A program made the position numbers and the translations under genes. Source: Saccharibacillus sp. CPCC 101409 (GTDB taxonomy: Bacteria > Bacillota > Bacilli > Paenibacillales > Paenibacillaceae). Taken from it: a stretch of 64,000 nucleotides of DNA. Location: assembly GCF_030518235.1 (NCBI RefSeq), contig NZ_JAULSA010000013.1:62001-126000 (forward strand). The letters are read 5' to 3'. Of this stretch, positions 16,700-24,779 are shown one piece after another (position 1 is the first letter of the stretch; every line of letters begins with the position of its first letter). Under the pieces are notes generated by a model. That model was not told the origin of the DNA. It searched no databases and saw only the letters and a list, made by a program, of their open reading frames with translations.

Positions 16700-16716
16700 A
16701 TGATAATCATTATCAT
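16700..16716. promoter_or_regulatory. Fur box upstream of the siderophore transport operon
   Basis: ATGATAATCATTATCAT is a perfect palindrome around a central C and contains the 7-1-7 Fur core TGATAATCATTATCA. It lies 37 bases upstream of the permease start, so the operon should be repressed by Fur when iron is sufficient. Confidence 0.92.
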
Positions 16717-16752
16717 ATTGCTGGATATATTCAGAGAGTGGGAGGGAAGAAA

Positions 16753-17853
16753 GTGAGTGCTCAAGAAGCCGTTTTACAAGGCGCACAGACGCGAAAAGCG
16801 CGGGCAGCCGGCTTCTACACCGTGTTTATTGCCGGGCTGATCGTGCTCATTCTGCTTTCGGCCGTTTTTTCCGTGTCGATTGGACAGGTGCACGTTCCGT
16901 TCGGTCAGGCGATGAAGATTCTGCTGCATGCGCTGACGGGCGGAAGACTGGGATCGCTGGAGCAGGTCGATAACGCGTCCTTTGTCAATATCGTCATGCA
17001 GGTACGGATGCCCAGAGTCGTGTTCGCGCTGCTGATCGGCATAGGGCTGTCGCTGTGCGGCGCCGTCATGCAGGCCGTGGTGCAGAATCCGCTCGCCGAT
17101 CCATACATACTCGGTATCTCGTCCGGCGCTTCGCTGGGAGCTACTTTCGCGATTCTGGTCGGCTTCGGCAGCGGCACGATTCTGTCGCAGTTCGGCGTCG
17201 CGTCGGCCGCGTTTATCGGCGCGACGGTCACGGCGCTTGGCGTACTGCTGCTGTCGAGCATCGGCGGCAGGGCGACTTCGGTCAAGCTGGTGCTGTCGGG
17301 CGTCGTGGTCGGTTCGATGTGCGGTTCTTTTTCCAGCCTGATTACGTATTTCGCCAACGACGCCGAAGGCATCAAAAGCGTGACGTTCTGGATGATGGGC
17401 AGCCTGGGCTCGGCGAGCTGGGGCAAAGTGCCGGTCATGGCGGGCGTCGTGCTCGCGGGCAGTCTGCTGTTCCTGCTCCAGCACCGCATACTCAACACGA
17501 TGCTGCTGGGCGACGAATCGGCGGTGACGCTTGGCATCAACCTCAGTCTGTACCGCAAGCTGTATATGGCCGGCGCCGCACTCGTTACGGGCACGATGGT
17601 CGCTTACGCCGGCATGATCGGGTTCGTCGGGCTGATTATTCCCCATATCGTGCGGGGCATGTTCGGCGCGGATCACAAACGGCTCATGCCGGCTTCGCTG
17701 CTGCTCGGCTCGCTGTTCCTGATCTGGGCGGATATTCTGTCGCGGACGCTGGTCCACAATGTGGAGCTGCCGATCGGCATTATCACGTCGGTGATCGGTT
17801 CGCCGGTATTCATCTACATGATTATCAAGAAAGGCTACAACTTCGGAGGGTGA
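16753..17853 (+). CDS. FecCD-family iron-siderophore ABC transporter permease
   Basis: The 366-residue membrane protein has about ten hydrophobic segments and the FecCD landmarks RMPRVVFALLIGIGLSLCGA, QAVVQNPLADPYILGISSGAS, and GTMVAYAGMIGFVGLIIPHIVR. The GTG start at 16753 has GGGAGGGAAG eight bases upstream; a longer frame from 16648 would run through the Fur box and is unlikely. Only one permease gene is present, so it should form a homodimer as in BtuC. The ATPase gene follows after three bases and the binding lipoprotein after that. Fur control fits uptake of ferric siderophores or haem; the ligand cannot be told. Confidence 0.92.
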   Translation: MSAQEAVLQGAQTRKARAAGFYTVFIAGLIVLILLSAVFSVSIGQVHVPFGQAMKILLHALTGGRLGSLEQVDNASFVNIVMQVRMPRVVFALLIGIGLSLCGAVMQAVVQNPLADPYILGISSGASLGATFAILVGFGSGTILSQFGVASAAFIGATVTALGVLLLSSIGGRATSVKLVLSGVVVGSMCGSFSSLITYFANDAEGIKSVTFWMMGSLGSASWGKVPVMAGVVLAGSLLFLLQHRILNTMLLGDESAVTLGINLSLYRKLYMAGAALVTGTMVAYAGMIGFVGLIIPHIVRGMFGADHKRLMPASLLLGSLFLIWADILSRTLVHNVELPIGIITSVIGSPVFIYMIIKKGYNFGG

Positions 17854-17856
17854 GAA

Positions 17857-18618
17857 ATGAAACTGACCGCCACGAACATGGAGATCCGGATCGGACGCAA
17901 AGACATCGTCAAGCGCGTTTCCGTCCAGGTGCAGGAAAAGCAGTTCGTCGGCCTGATCGGCCCCAACGGCTGCGGCAAATCGACCCTGCTCAAAGGCATA
18001 TACAAAAGTTTGACCCCGCACGGAGGCGAAGTGTTTCTGGACGGGATGAACGTGCTGAGAACGCCGGAGAAAAAAGTATCGCAAAAGCTCGGCGTAGTCG
18101 GCCAGTTCAACGAAATGCACTTCGACCTGACCGTGCACCAGATGGTGCTGCTCGGCCGGACGCCGCACAAGAAAATGCTGGAGCCCGACAACGGAAGCGA
18201 CCGCGAGATCGTGGACGAAGCGCTGCGGCGCACCAATCTGCTCGGGTACAAAGACCGCAGCTTCCTGTCGCTGTCCGGCGGCGAGAAGCAGCGGGTGGTG
18301 CTGGCGCGCACGATCGCGCAGCAGCCGGAGTTTATGATCCTGGACGAGCCGACCAACCATCTCGACGTCCGCTACCAGATCGAAATTCTATCCTGCGTCA
18401 AGAATCTGGGCATCGGCGTGCTTGCGGCTCTGCACGATCTGGAGATGGCGGCGCATTACTGCGATTACCTGTACGCCGTCAAAGACGGGGAGGTCTACGC
18501 GCACGGCCGGCCGGAAGACGTGCTGACGCCGGAGAATATCGAAGAGATTTACGAAGTGAAATGCCAGACGTACATCAATCCGATCACGAATCATTTGGCA
18601 TTTGCCTACAATCTGTAA
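17857..18618 (+). CDS. Iron-siderophore ABC transporter ATP-binding protein
   Basis: The 253-residue ATPase energises the FecCD-type permease upstream. Walker A GPNGCGKSTLLKG is near residue 35, the Q-loop at GVVGQFNEM, the signature LSGGEKQRVVLART near residue 137, Walker B FMILDEPTNHLDV near residue 160, and the H-loop LAALHDLEM. This is the usual FepC/BtuD-like layout. GGAGGGTGAGAA precedes the ATG and the gap to the permease stop is three bases, so the two are cotranscribed under the Fur box. Confidence 0.93.
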   Translation: MKLTATNMEIRIGRKDIVKRVSVQVQEKQFVGLIGPNGCGKSTLLKGIYKSLTPHGGEVFLDGMNVLRTPEKKVSQKLGVVGQFNEMHFDLTVHQMVLLGRTPHKKMLEPDNGSDREIVDEALRRTNLLGYKDRSFLSLSGGEKQRVVLARTIAQQPEFMILDEPTNHLDVRYQIEILSCVKNLGIGVLAALHDLEMAAHYCDYLYAVKDGEVYAHGRPEDVLTPENIEEIYEVKCQTYINPITNHLAFAYNL

Positions 18619-18658
18619 GACCGGACGGTACACAGACCACAAACAGGGGGATTTTTTC

Positions 18659-19762
18659 ATGAAAAAGAATAGATTGAGCAAAAACGCTCTGGCGGCGATT
18701 GCGCTGACGCTCGCGCTTGCGCTGAGCGCATGCGGCAATGGAGCGACGGAAGCGAAAAGCACCGATACGGCGGGAGTCGAAACCAAAACCGACAGCGCGT
18801 CGGCGGAAGCGGCTGCGAACACCGCGGAGACGGCGGAATCGGCCGATGCGGCGGGAACGACGACGTATCCGCTGACCATCTCCAATCACGCCAAAGCGGA
18901 AGGCGGCACGGACTGGACGGACAAAGAACAGAAGTTCGACCGGGCGCCGGAGCGCGTTATGGCCAATACGCGTCCCACGGCGGAGCTGCTGCTGCATCTG
19001 GGCCTCCGGGATAAGATCGCCGGCGTAGGCGCAAGTTCCGGCGAAGCGGACCCGGACGTGGCAGAGGAATACGCCAAGCTGAACATCCTGGGCGACAGCT
19101 ATGTAAGCAAGGAAGTCACGCTCGGCGTCAACCCGGATGCGGTCATCGGCCGCGGCGGATTGTTCGATAACGCCGACTGGGGCGTGGGGACGGTCGATTC
19201 GCTGAACGAAATGGGCGTCAAAACGTATGTGCTGGAATCGTCGATCGCCGGCGGCACCTACGATTCGGTCTATACCGATATCGGGAATCTGGGCCAGATC
19301 TTCAATGTGCAGGATAAAGCCCGGGCGTTCGTCGACGAGCTGAAGCAGCGCGAAGAAGCCGTTACATCCAAGCTGAGTACGATCACGGAAAATAAAACAT
19401 ACGTTTACCTGCATATGAGCGATCCGAACGAAGTCGCGGTCCTGACGCTGAAAGGCGAAACGTTCTTCAACGACGTCATGAACAAGATCAAGCTCGACAA
19501 TCCGCTCAAAGACCGCGACGGCGACGGCAGTATCGAGATGCTGATCGAAGCCGATCCGGACGTGCTGATTATCCCGGATTTCGGCAATGTGGACGAAGTG
19601 AAAAAAGGACTGCTGAACAATCCGAAGCTGTCGAGCATGCAAGCGATCAAGAATAAACAAATTTACGCCATGAATTACAATTACATGTTCGGTTACGGTT
19701 ACGATTCGCTGAACGGCGTAGAGATCCTGGCCAAAGAACTGTACCCCGATCTGTTTAAGTAA
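18659..19762 (+). CDS. Iron-siderophore substrate-binding lipoprotein
   Basis: The 367-residue protein starts with a lipoprotein signal ending LALALSAC, with the acylated cysteine at residue 25. An Ala/Thr/Glu-rich linker of about 45 residues tethers the receptor to the membrane. The binding domain has the class III pattern: RAPERVMANTRPTAELLLHLGL, KIAGVGAS, ADPDVLIIPDFGN, and a C-terminal FGYGYDSLNGVEILAKELYPDLF. It is the third gene of the Fur-controlled operon, with AGGGGG nine bases upstream of its start, and is followed by a terminator at 19803. Ligand identity cannot be deduced. Confidence 0.93.
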   Translation: MKKNRLSKNALAAIALTLALALSACGNGATEAKSTDTAGVETKTDSASAEAAANTAETAESADAAGTTTYPLTISNHAKAEGGTDWTDKEQKFDRAPERVMANTRPTAELLLHLGLRDKIAGVGASSGEADPDVAEEYAKLNILGDSYVSKEVTLGVNPDAVIGRGGLFDNADWGVGTVDSLNEMGVKTYVLESSIAGGTYDSVYTDIGNLGQIFNVQDKARAFVDELKQREEAVTSKLSTITENKTYVYLHMSDPNEVAVLTLKGETFFNDVMNKIKLDNPLKDRDGDGSIEMLIEADPDVLIIPDFGNVDEVKKGLLNNPKLSSMQAIKNKQIYAMNYNYMFGYGYDSLNGVEILAKELYPDLFK

Positions 19763-19802
19763 CACCGGCGAATCCGCGGGGTTCCCGGCTTTTCAATGCA
19801 AT

Positions 19803-19842
19803 AGACGATGGCTCTTTTCATATGAAAAGGGCCGTCTTTCTT
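19803..19842 (+). terminator. Rho-independent terminator of the iron transport operon
   Basis: A long stem built on GACGATGGCTCTTTTCAT and ATGAAAAGGGCCGTC is followed by TTTCTT, 40 bases after the binding-protein stop. Confidence 0.85.
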
Positions 19843-19874
19843 ATGCCGTTTAAAGTATTGATTTCTTCGCTTTC

Positions 19875-19930
19875 TTTGTTAACCTATGATTTATTGATGG
19901 GTTTACAATACTTAAACAGCAGGCTATAAT
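19875..19930 (+). promoter_or_regulatory. BirA operator overlapping the bioY promoter
   Basis: TTTGTTAACC (19875-19884) and GGTTTACAATA (19900-19910) are separated by 15 bases, matching the Firmicute BirA operator. A sigma-A promoter overlaps it: TTTACA at 19902-19907, a 17-bp spacer, and TATAAT at 19925-19930. BirA bound to biotinyl-AMP would block the -35 box, shutting biotin uptake when biotin is plentiful. Confidence 0.9.
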
Positions 19931-19997
19931 GCTAACGTGCCGGGAAGAACCGGATCGAAGCGATACAAGTCGCGTTCAAAGCAGGAGGTTGGAACTT

Positions 19998-20552
19998 TTG
20001 AAAACGAAAGAAATGGTTTACGCCGCGCTGTTTGCCGCGCTGATCGCGGTGCTGGGCATGGTACCGCCGATCCCGCTCGGCTTTATTCCCGTGCCGATTA
20101 CGCTGCAAACGCTGGGCGTGATGCTGGCCGGAAGTTTCCTGGGCCGTAAAACGGGCGCGATTAGTTTGATTTTGTTTATCGTGCTGGTCGCGCTCGGGCT
20201 GCCGATTCTGTCGGGCGGCTACGGCGGACTGTCTCCGCTGCTCGGACCGACGGCCGGGTATATTTTCAGCTGGCCGATTGCGGCGCTGCTGATCGGCTGG
20301 GCTGCGGAGAAAGTCTGGCCGAAGCTGACGACCTGGAAGTTGATCCTGATCCAGATCGGGTTCGGCGTGCTGCTGATCAACCTGATCGGCGCCCCGACCA
20401 TGTCGCTGATTACACATACCTCGATTTGGGCCGGTATCGCGGGTTCGGCCGCTTTTCTGCCGGGCGACTTGATCAAGGCGGTGCTGGCGGCGATCGTGAC
20501 CATGCAGGTCAGAACGATCAGCCCGATCGAAGAGAAGATTCACGGTGCCTGA
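19998..20552 (+). CDS. bioY: Biotin transporter BioY (ECF S component)
   Basis: BioY is the membrane protein that binds biotin in an energy-coupling factor transporter. The 184-residue product has six hydrophobic segments and BioY motifs: LGMVPPIPLGFIPVPITLQTLGVMLAG, LPILSGGYGGLSPLLGPTAGYIFSWP, and GAAFLPGD-like AFLPGDLIKAVLAAIV. The TTG at 19998 is chosen because AGGAGG lies nine bases upstream; an ATG at 20013 is internal. It sits directly behind the BirA operator and overlaps the first ATPase gene by eight bases. Confidence 0.93.
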   Translation: MKTKEMVYAALFAALIAVLGMVPPIPLGFIPVPITLQTLGVMLAGSFLGRKTGAISLILFIVLVALGLPILSGGYGGLSPLLGPTAGYIFSWPIAALLIGWAAEKVWPKLTTWKLILIQIGFGVLLINLIGAPTMSLITHTSIWAGIAGSAAFLPGDLIKAVLAAIVTMQVRTISPIEEKIHGA

Positions 20553-21351
20553 GATGCTGAGGTTCGAACGCGTTTTTTTCCATTACCGCAAAGACCGGCC
20601 GGTTCTGCGGGATCTGAGCTTTACGATCGGGCGAGGCGAGTTCGTCTCGATCGTCGGCGGCAACGGCAGCGGCAAATCGACGCTCGCCAGGCTGATCGAC
20701 GGTCTGCTGCAGCCGCGAGGCGGAAGCGTTTGCATGAACGGGTTGGATCCGGCCGATCCGGCGCAGGTCCGGCAAGTGCGCGAAACGGCCGGACTGGTAT
20801 TCCAGAATCCCGACGATCAGTTTATTACGACGACGGTGACGGATGAGATTGTGTTCGGGCTGGAAAATATCCGCGTGCCGCGCTCGGAGATGGGCGGCCG
20901 GATCGACGAGGCGCTGCGTCTCGTCCGGCTGGAAGGGTATGCGGACTCCGCGCCGCACGAGCTGTCCGGCGGACAGAAGCAGCGCGCCGCGATCGCCGCC
21001 GTGCTGGCGATGCGTCCGAAGCTGGTGGTGTTTGACGAAGCGACTTCGATGCTGGACCCGCGGGGCAGAGCGGACATGATGGAGCTGATGCGCGAGCTGT
21101 CCCGGAGGGGAATGACCATCGTGCAGATTACGCACCATATGGAAGAAGTCATGGAGAGCGGGCGCGTGCTGCTGCTGGACCAAGGACGAATAGCGTTCGA
21201 CGGCGACCCGGGCCTTTTTTTCCAAAAAGCCGATCTGGAGCGGTATGCGCTGGACAAGCCGTTCGGCGCGCGCGTCCACGACAAACTCGGACTGCGGGGC
21301 GCCCCGGCGGCCGACTGGAAAAAGAGCGTGAAAGCGCAGTGGCCGATATGA
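20545..21351 (+). CDS. ecfA1: ECF transporter ATPase A1 (EcfA1/CbiO-type)
   Basis: The 268-residue ABC ATPase drives biotin uptake with its partner encoded next. Walker A GGNGSGKST is near residue 38, the Q-loop VFQNPDDQF near residue 90, the signature LSGGQKQRAAIA near residue 140, Walker B LVVFDEATSMLDPRG near residue 162, and the H-loop ITHHMEEV. The GTG at 20545 overlaps bioY; the ATG at 20554 is an alternative. VFQNPDDQ is characteristic of the EcfA Q-helix. Gene order bioY-ecfA1-ecfA2-ecfT is compact with overlaps throughout. Confidence 0.92.
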   Translation: MPEMLRFERVFFHYRKDRPVLRDLSFTIGRGEFVSIVGGNGSGKSTLARLIDGLLQPRGGSVCMNGLDPADPAQVRQVRETAGLVFQNPDDQFITTTVTDEIVFGLENIRVPRSEMGGRIDEALRLVRLEGYADSAPHELSGGQKQRAAIAAVLAMRPKLVVFDEATSMLDPRGRADMMELMRELSRRGMTIVQITHHMEEVMESGRVLLLDQGRIAFDGDPGLFFQKADLERYALDKPFGARVHDKLGLRGAPAADWKKSVKAQWPI

Positions 21352-22235
21352 CAAATACAGGCGGCAAAGCCGCGGAACGTTATGAACTCCATGGAATCCA
21401 TGCGACGCTGGAAGGCCGGCCGGTGCTGCGCGAGATCGGCTTTACGCTGGAAGCCGGCGCATGGACGTCGCTGATCGGGCATACCGGCGCGGGCAAATCG
21501 ACGCTGGCGAAGCTGCTCAAAGGATTGATTTCGCAGTTCGAAGGTCAGTATCGGATCGGCGGCCGGCCGGCGGCCCGGGACCGGAAAGGGCGGATGCGCG
21601 TCGTTCCGGAGATCGGTTTCGTTTTTCAATATCCCGAGCACCAGATCTTCGAGACGACGGTGCAGCGGGAATTGAGCTTCGCGCTGCGGGCCAGAGGCGA
21701 CTCCGCCCGGGCGATCGACGAAGCGATTTCCCGGATTCTGCCGCAGTTCGGCCTGGACGAAGAGATGCTGCCGCAGTCGCCGCTGCGATTGAGCGGCGGG
21801 CAGAAGCGGCGGCTGGCGATCGCTTCCGTGCTGATCGCGCAGCCCCGGCTGCTGATCCTCGACGAGCCGACAGCCGCGCTCGATCCGCTCAGCCGGCGGG
21901 CGCTGCTCGATCTGCTGAAAGGCTGGCAGAAACGCGAAGGCGGCTCTATTTTGTTTATTTCGCACAATATGGACGATGCCGCCGAGTATTCCGACCGGGT
22001 GTTGGTGCTGGAACAGGGACGGCTGCTGGGGCATTTCGGCGCGGACGAGCTGTTTCTGCGTCGCGCCGACCTGCTGGAGCGGGCCGGACTGGCTCTGCCC
22101 GAGCCGATTCGTCTGCTCCGGCTGGTCGAAGAGCTGTCGGGCGCGCCGATTCCCGTGGAAAGCTGCCGGGAAGAGGAGATCTGGCCGGCCGTGCAGGCGG
22201 TATGGCGGGCAAGGGGCAACAAAGATGAACGGTAG
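21348..22235 (+). CDS. ecfA2: ECF transporter ATPase A2 (EcfA2/CbiO-type)
   Basis: This second ABC ATPase pairs with EcfA1 in the asymmetric ECF motor. Visible motifs are Walker A GHTGAGKST, the Q-loop VFQYPEHQIFE (the EcfA2-type YPEHQ), the signature LSGGQKRRLAIAS, Walker B LLILDEPTAALDP and the H-loop ISHNMDDA. ATG at 21348 overlaps the upstream stop as ATGA, favouring that start; a GTG at 21339 is possible. The product is 295 residues, with a C-terminal extension of about 60 residues typical of EcfA. ecfT overlaps its 3' end by 11 bases. Confidence 0.92.
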   Translation: MTNTGGKAAERYELHGIHATLEGRPVLREIGFTLEAGAWTSLIGHTGAGKSTLAKLLKGLISQFEGQYRIGGRPAARDRKGRMRVVPEIGFVFQYPEHQIFETTVQRELSFALRARGDSARAIDEAISRILPQFGLDEEMLPQSPLRLSGGQKRRLAIASVLIAQPRLLILDEPTAALDPLSRRALLDLLKGWQKREGGSILFISHNMDDAAEYSDRVLVLEQGRLLGHFGADELFLRRADLLERAGLALPEPIRLLRLVEELSGAPIPVESCREEEIWPAVQAVWRARGNKDER

Positions 22236-23070
22236 AAGCAGACTGACGATCGGCAAATACATCGACCGGGATTCGGCGCTGCACGGGTTGGACCCTCGAA
22301 TCAAGCTGCTCGGCCTGCTGGCGCTGATGATCGTATTCCTGCTGCTGCGAAGCTGGACGGGATACGCGGCGTCGAGCGCTGCGGTTGCGGGGATTCTGCT
22401 CCTGTCCCGTATTCCTCTGCGTTCTTATCTGCGCGGCCTGCTGCCGGTTCTGCCGATTCTGATCTTTACGCTGCTGTACCATCTTGCGCTGGGGCGCGGG
22501 GAGCAGGTCGTCGCGGAGTACGGCTTCGTCCGGATCACGCGCGAAGGCGCATGGGAAGGAACGGCGATCGTCTGGCGCATCCTGCTGATGATCCTGCCGG
22601 CGTCGGCCCTGACCGCTTCGACCCGTCCGCTGACGCTGGCGCGGGGTCTGGAACGTCTGCTGAGTCCGCTGTCGAAGCTGCGCGTGCCGATTCCGCAGTT
22701 TTCGCTGATGATCGTGATCGCGATCCGCTTTATCCCGACCATCCTCGGCGAACTGGATCGTATCCTGGTGGCGCGCCGGGCACGCGGCTTCGATTACGCC
22801 GGACGGAATCCGGTCAAGCGGCTGACGGGATTCATCCCGGTGCTGGTGCCGCTGCTGGCTACGACGGTGCAGCGGGCGGACAACCTGACCCTGGCGATCG
22901 AAGCCAGGGCTTACGGAGACGGGCGGGGGAGAACGGTGTATCGGCCGCTGCGCTTTGGGAAAAAGGATGCGGCGGCCGCGATTTGGATTGCGGGAATCGC
23001 GGCGCTGATCCTGCTGGCGGACCGAAGCGGAACCGTACACGCTCTTGCGGTTTTTCTCCGATTGCAGTAA
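22225..23070 (+). CDS. ecfT: ECF transporter transmembrane coupling protein EcfT
   Basis: EcfT joins the two ATPases to the S component in the membrane. The 281-residue protein starts with GKYIDRDSALHGLDPRIKLLG, the conserved EcfT entry, followed by clustered helices. Two coupling motifs are visible, RRARGF near residue 190 and EARAYG near residue 230, equivalent to the Ala-Arg-Gly motifs that dock on the ATPases. It is the last gene of the biotin operon. No clear terminator was found in the following 338 bases. The complex could in principle serve other S components elsewhere in the genome. Confidence 0.92.
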   Translation: MNGRSRLTIGKYIDRDSALHGLDPRIKLLGLLALMIVFLLLRSWTGYAASSAAVAGILLLSRIPLRSYLRGLLPVLPILIFTLLYHLALGRGEQVVAEYGFVRITREGAWEGTAIVWRILLMILPASALTASTRPLTLARGLERLLSPLSKLRVPIPQFSLMIVIAIRFIPTILGELDRILVARRARGFDYAGRNPVKRLTGFIPVLVPLLATTVQRADNLTLAIEARAYGDGRGRTVYRPLRFGKKDAAAAIWIAGIAALILLADRSGTVHALAVFLRLQ

Positions 23071-23408
23071 GGTATTCGTATCCAAACAGAAAGGGTGAAG
23101 CCAAGCCGATGGTGTACTAATTCTATCCGGACAACAGCGCGAAAAAACGATTTTCGGCGATTGGGGATAGGATTTGTGCGGCTTTTTTCTGTTTGCGCGG
23201 GGCTTGGATCGTCTGAATCGAAGACGAGGCCGAGCCCGTTTCGGCGCATTTCCGCTTCCTGTCCGCGACCCGGAAAGGAGGCTTTTTTGCGTGCGGAAAA
23301 CAGGAGACGGGACGGCAGCTGCTAAAATAAACTTATAAAAACAAATCTTAGGTAATGAAAAATTCACAATAAAAAAACTAAAAAAACAAGAAAAAAGGAG
23401 GCCGTTTT
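23071..23408. other. Intergenic region without recognised feature
   Basis: Between ecfT and the lyase gene I see no reading frame with a plausible start, no strong hairpin and no clear promoter. The last 80 bases become AT-rich and end in AAAAAAGGAGG, the ribosome binding site of the next gene, so its promoter is presumably in that part. Confidence 0.5.
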
Positions 23409-24308
23409 ATGACCCGAAACGCAAAAATCAAAGAATATGCAATTCCCGAAGGCGCAGATTCCGGCCCGTACGGAGTTACCGCCGGAACGGACGGAAATGT
23501 ATGGTTTACCGAGCAAAAGGGCAACCGGATCGGACGAATCGGGAAAACGGGAGAAATGAAATTCTTCGACATCCCGACCCCGGAAGCCGGCGCTATGGGC
23601 ATCGCGTCCGACCGAAACGGAAACGTCTGGTTCACGGAGAACAAAGCGAACCGGATCGGGAAGCTGTCGACGGACGGCTCTTTCGAAGAGTACGAGCTGC
23701 CGACACCCGATTCCGGGCCGTTCGGCATCGCCGCCGGAAAGGACGGCGCGATCTGGTTTACCCAGATCAACGCCAACCGGATCGGCAGGTTCGATCCGTC
23801 GCACGACGGCTGGATCACCGGGTATCCGCTGCCCGAGCCGGGCGCTTTCCCGTCTTTTATCGCATCCGGTTCCGATGGAGCGTTATGGTTCTGCGAGAAC
23901 CAGGGCAGCAAGATCGGCCGGATTTCTACCGAAGGAGACATTCGGGAATATCCGCTGCCGCAGCCCGATTCCGGCCCGGTTGGAATTACCGCCGGACCGG
24001 ACGGGAATCTGTGGTTCGTCGAGATCGGAGGGAATCGGATCGGACGAATTACCGTATCCGGCGAAATCCGCGAATACGAGCTGCCGCGGCCCGGCGCAAA
24101 GCCGCATGCCATCTGTTCGGGCCAAAACGAATTGTGGTTTACGGAATGGGGCGCCAACCGGATCGGCCGGATCGCGTTGGACGGCGAGATCGACGAATTC
24201 GATATCCCTTCCCCCGAAGCCGAGCCCCACGGCATCGCCGTATCCGCTTCGGGCGACGTCTGGTTCGCCGAAGAGATCGGGCGTATCGGACGTTTGATTG
24301 TCCGATAA
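23409..24308 (+). CDS. vgb: Virginiamycin B lyase (streptogramin B inactivating), Vgb family
   Basis: Vgb linearises type B streptogramins by an elimination reaction at the ester bond. The 299-residue product matches Vgb length and is a seven-bladed propeller made of repeats of the form [26 protein letters not shown]. The metal and catalytic residues appear conserved: KPHAI with His233 and AEPHGI with Glu272 and His274, offset by four or five from the numbering of the staphylococcal enzyme. No signal peptide, so it is cytoplasmic. GGAGG precedes the ATG. Chromosomal Vgb homologues occur in several Bacillota, so activity here is likely but unproven. Confidence 0.88.
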   Translation: MTRNAKIKEYAIPEGADSGPYGVTAGTDGNVWFTEQKGNRIGRIGKTGEMKFFDIPTPEAGAMGIASDRNGNVWFTENKANRIGKLSTDGSFEEYELPTPDSGPFGIAAGKDGAIWFTQINANRIGRFDPSHDGWITGYPLPEPGAFPSFIASGSDGALWFCENQGSKIGRISTEGDIREYPLPQPDSGPVGITAGPDGNLWFVEIGGNRIGRITVSGEIREYELPRPGAKPHAICSGQNELWFTEWGANRIGRIALDGEIDEFDIPSPEAEPHGIAVSASGDVWFAEEIGRIGRLIVR

Positions 24309-24328
24309 CGCAGCGGTACGGCAAAGAA

Positions 24329-24350
24329 GGCGCCCGGATACTCGGGCGCC
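24329..24350 (+). terminator. Hairpin after the lyase gene, without a T-run
   Basis: GGCGCCCG and CGGGCGCC form a stem 20 bases after the stop codon, but the usual T-run is missing because the interspersed element begins five bases later. A related hairpin with a T-run lies on the far side of the element at 24705. Confidence 0.6.
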
Positions 24351-24354
24351 GGAT

Positions 24355-24685
24355 TGTCGAGAAACGATTGGATATCAGTCTAATCGGGAGATTCGATTGG
24401 CAGGAAAGGTCTGGGAAGAGCTAGAGAAATAAAGCGAGCGGCAGGGCGAACCTAAAGACGAATCTAAAATAGATGCGTATAGACTCTTATTCAGGCTTAA
24501 TCTTGCGCTTTTGAGGAAATAACTGCGCAGATACATCTATTTCGAGTTTTTTCGCGTCGATTCGGCTTCTAGCTCCCGAATAATTGCACCCATGTCGCTA
24601 TTTGAAGAAACCGAAGCATTTCGCCCAAAATAAGTGTATCTGTGCCGCTATTTTTCGTTTGGAACCCTACTTCGCTTTCTCGACA
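24355..24685 (+). repeat. Interspersed element, copy 2 (MITE-like, 331 bp)
   Basis: It has perfect 10-bp terminal inverted repeats, TGTCGAGAAA and TTTCTCGACA, and aligns along its whole length with 7188-7506 and 62378-62697. The internal AAATARCTGCA units are more diverged here than in copy 1. It carries no conserved reading frame. It is wedged between two similar terminator hairpins (24329 and 24705) behind the virginiamycin B lyase gene. Confidence 0.85.
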
Positions 24686-24704
24686 CCCTGGCACCCGATA
24701 CCCT

Positions 24705-24736
24705 GGCACCCGATCATCCGGGTGCCTTCTTTTTTT
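24705..24736 (+). terminator. Rho-independent terminator distal to element copy 2
   Basis: GGCACCCG / CGGGTGCC with an ATCATC loop is followed by a long T-run. The 15-bp block ACCCTGGCACCCGAT is tandemly duplicated at 24685 and 24700, the second copy forming part of the stem. Confidence 0.85.
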
Positions 24737-24779
24737 AAACGTTCCCTTTCGTCCGCACCGATCCGCCGATCCGCCCGCT

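Noticed and set aside
16774-18360. Long minus-strand frame across the iron permease and ATPase genes
   Set aside because: Composition is dominated by Arg, His, Gln and Ala and it spans two well-supported genes on the other strand.
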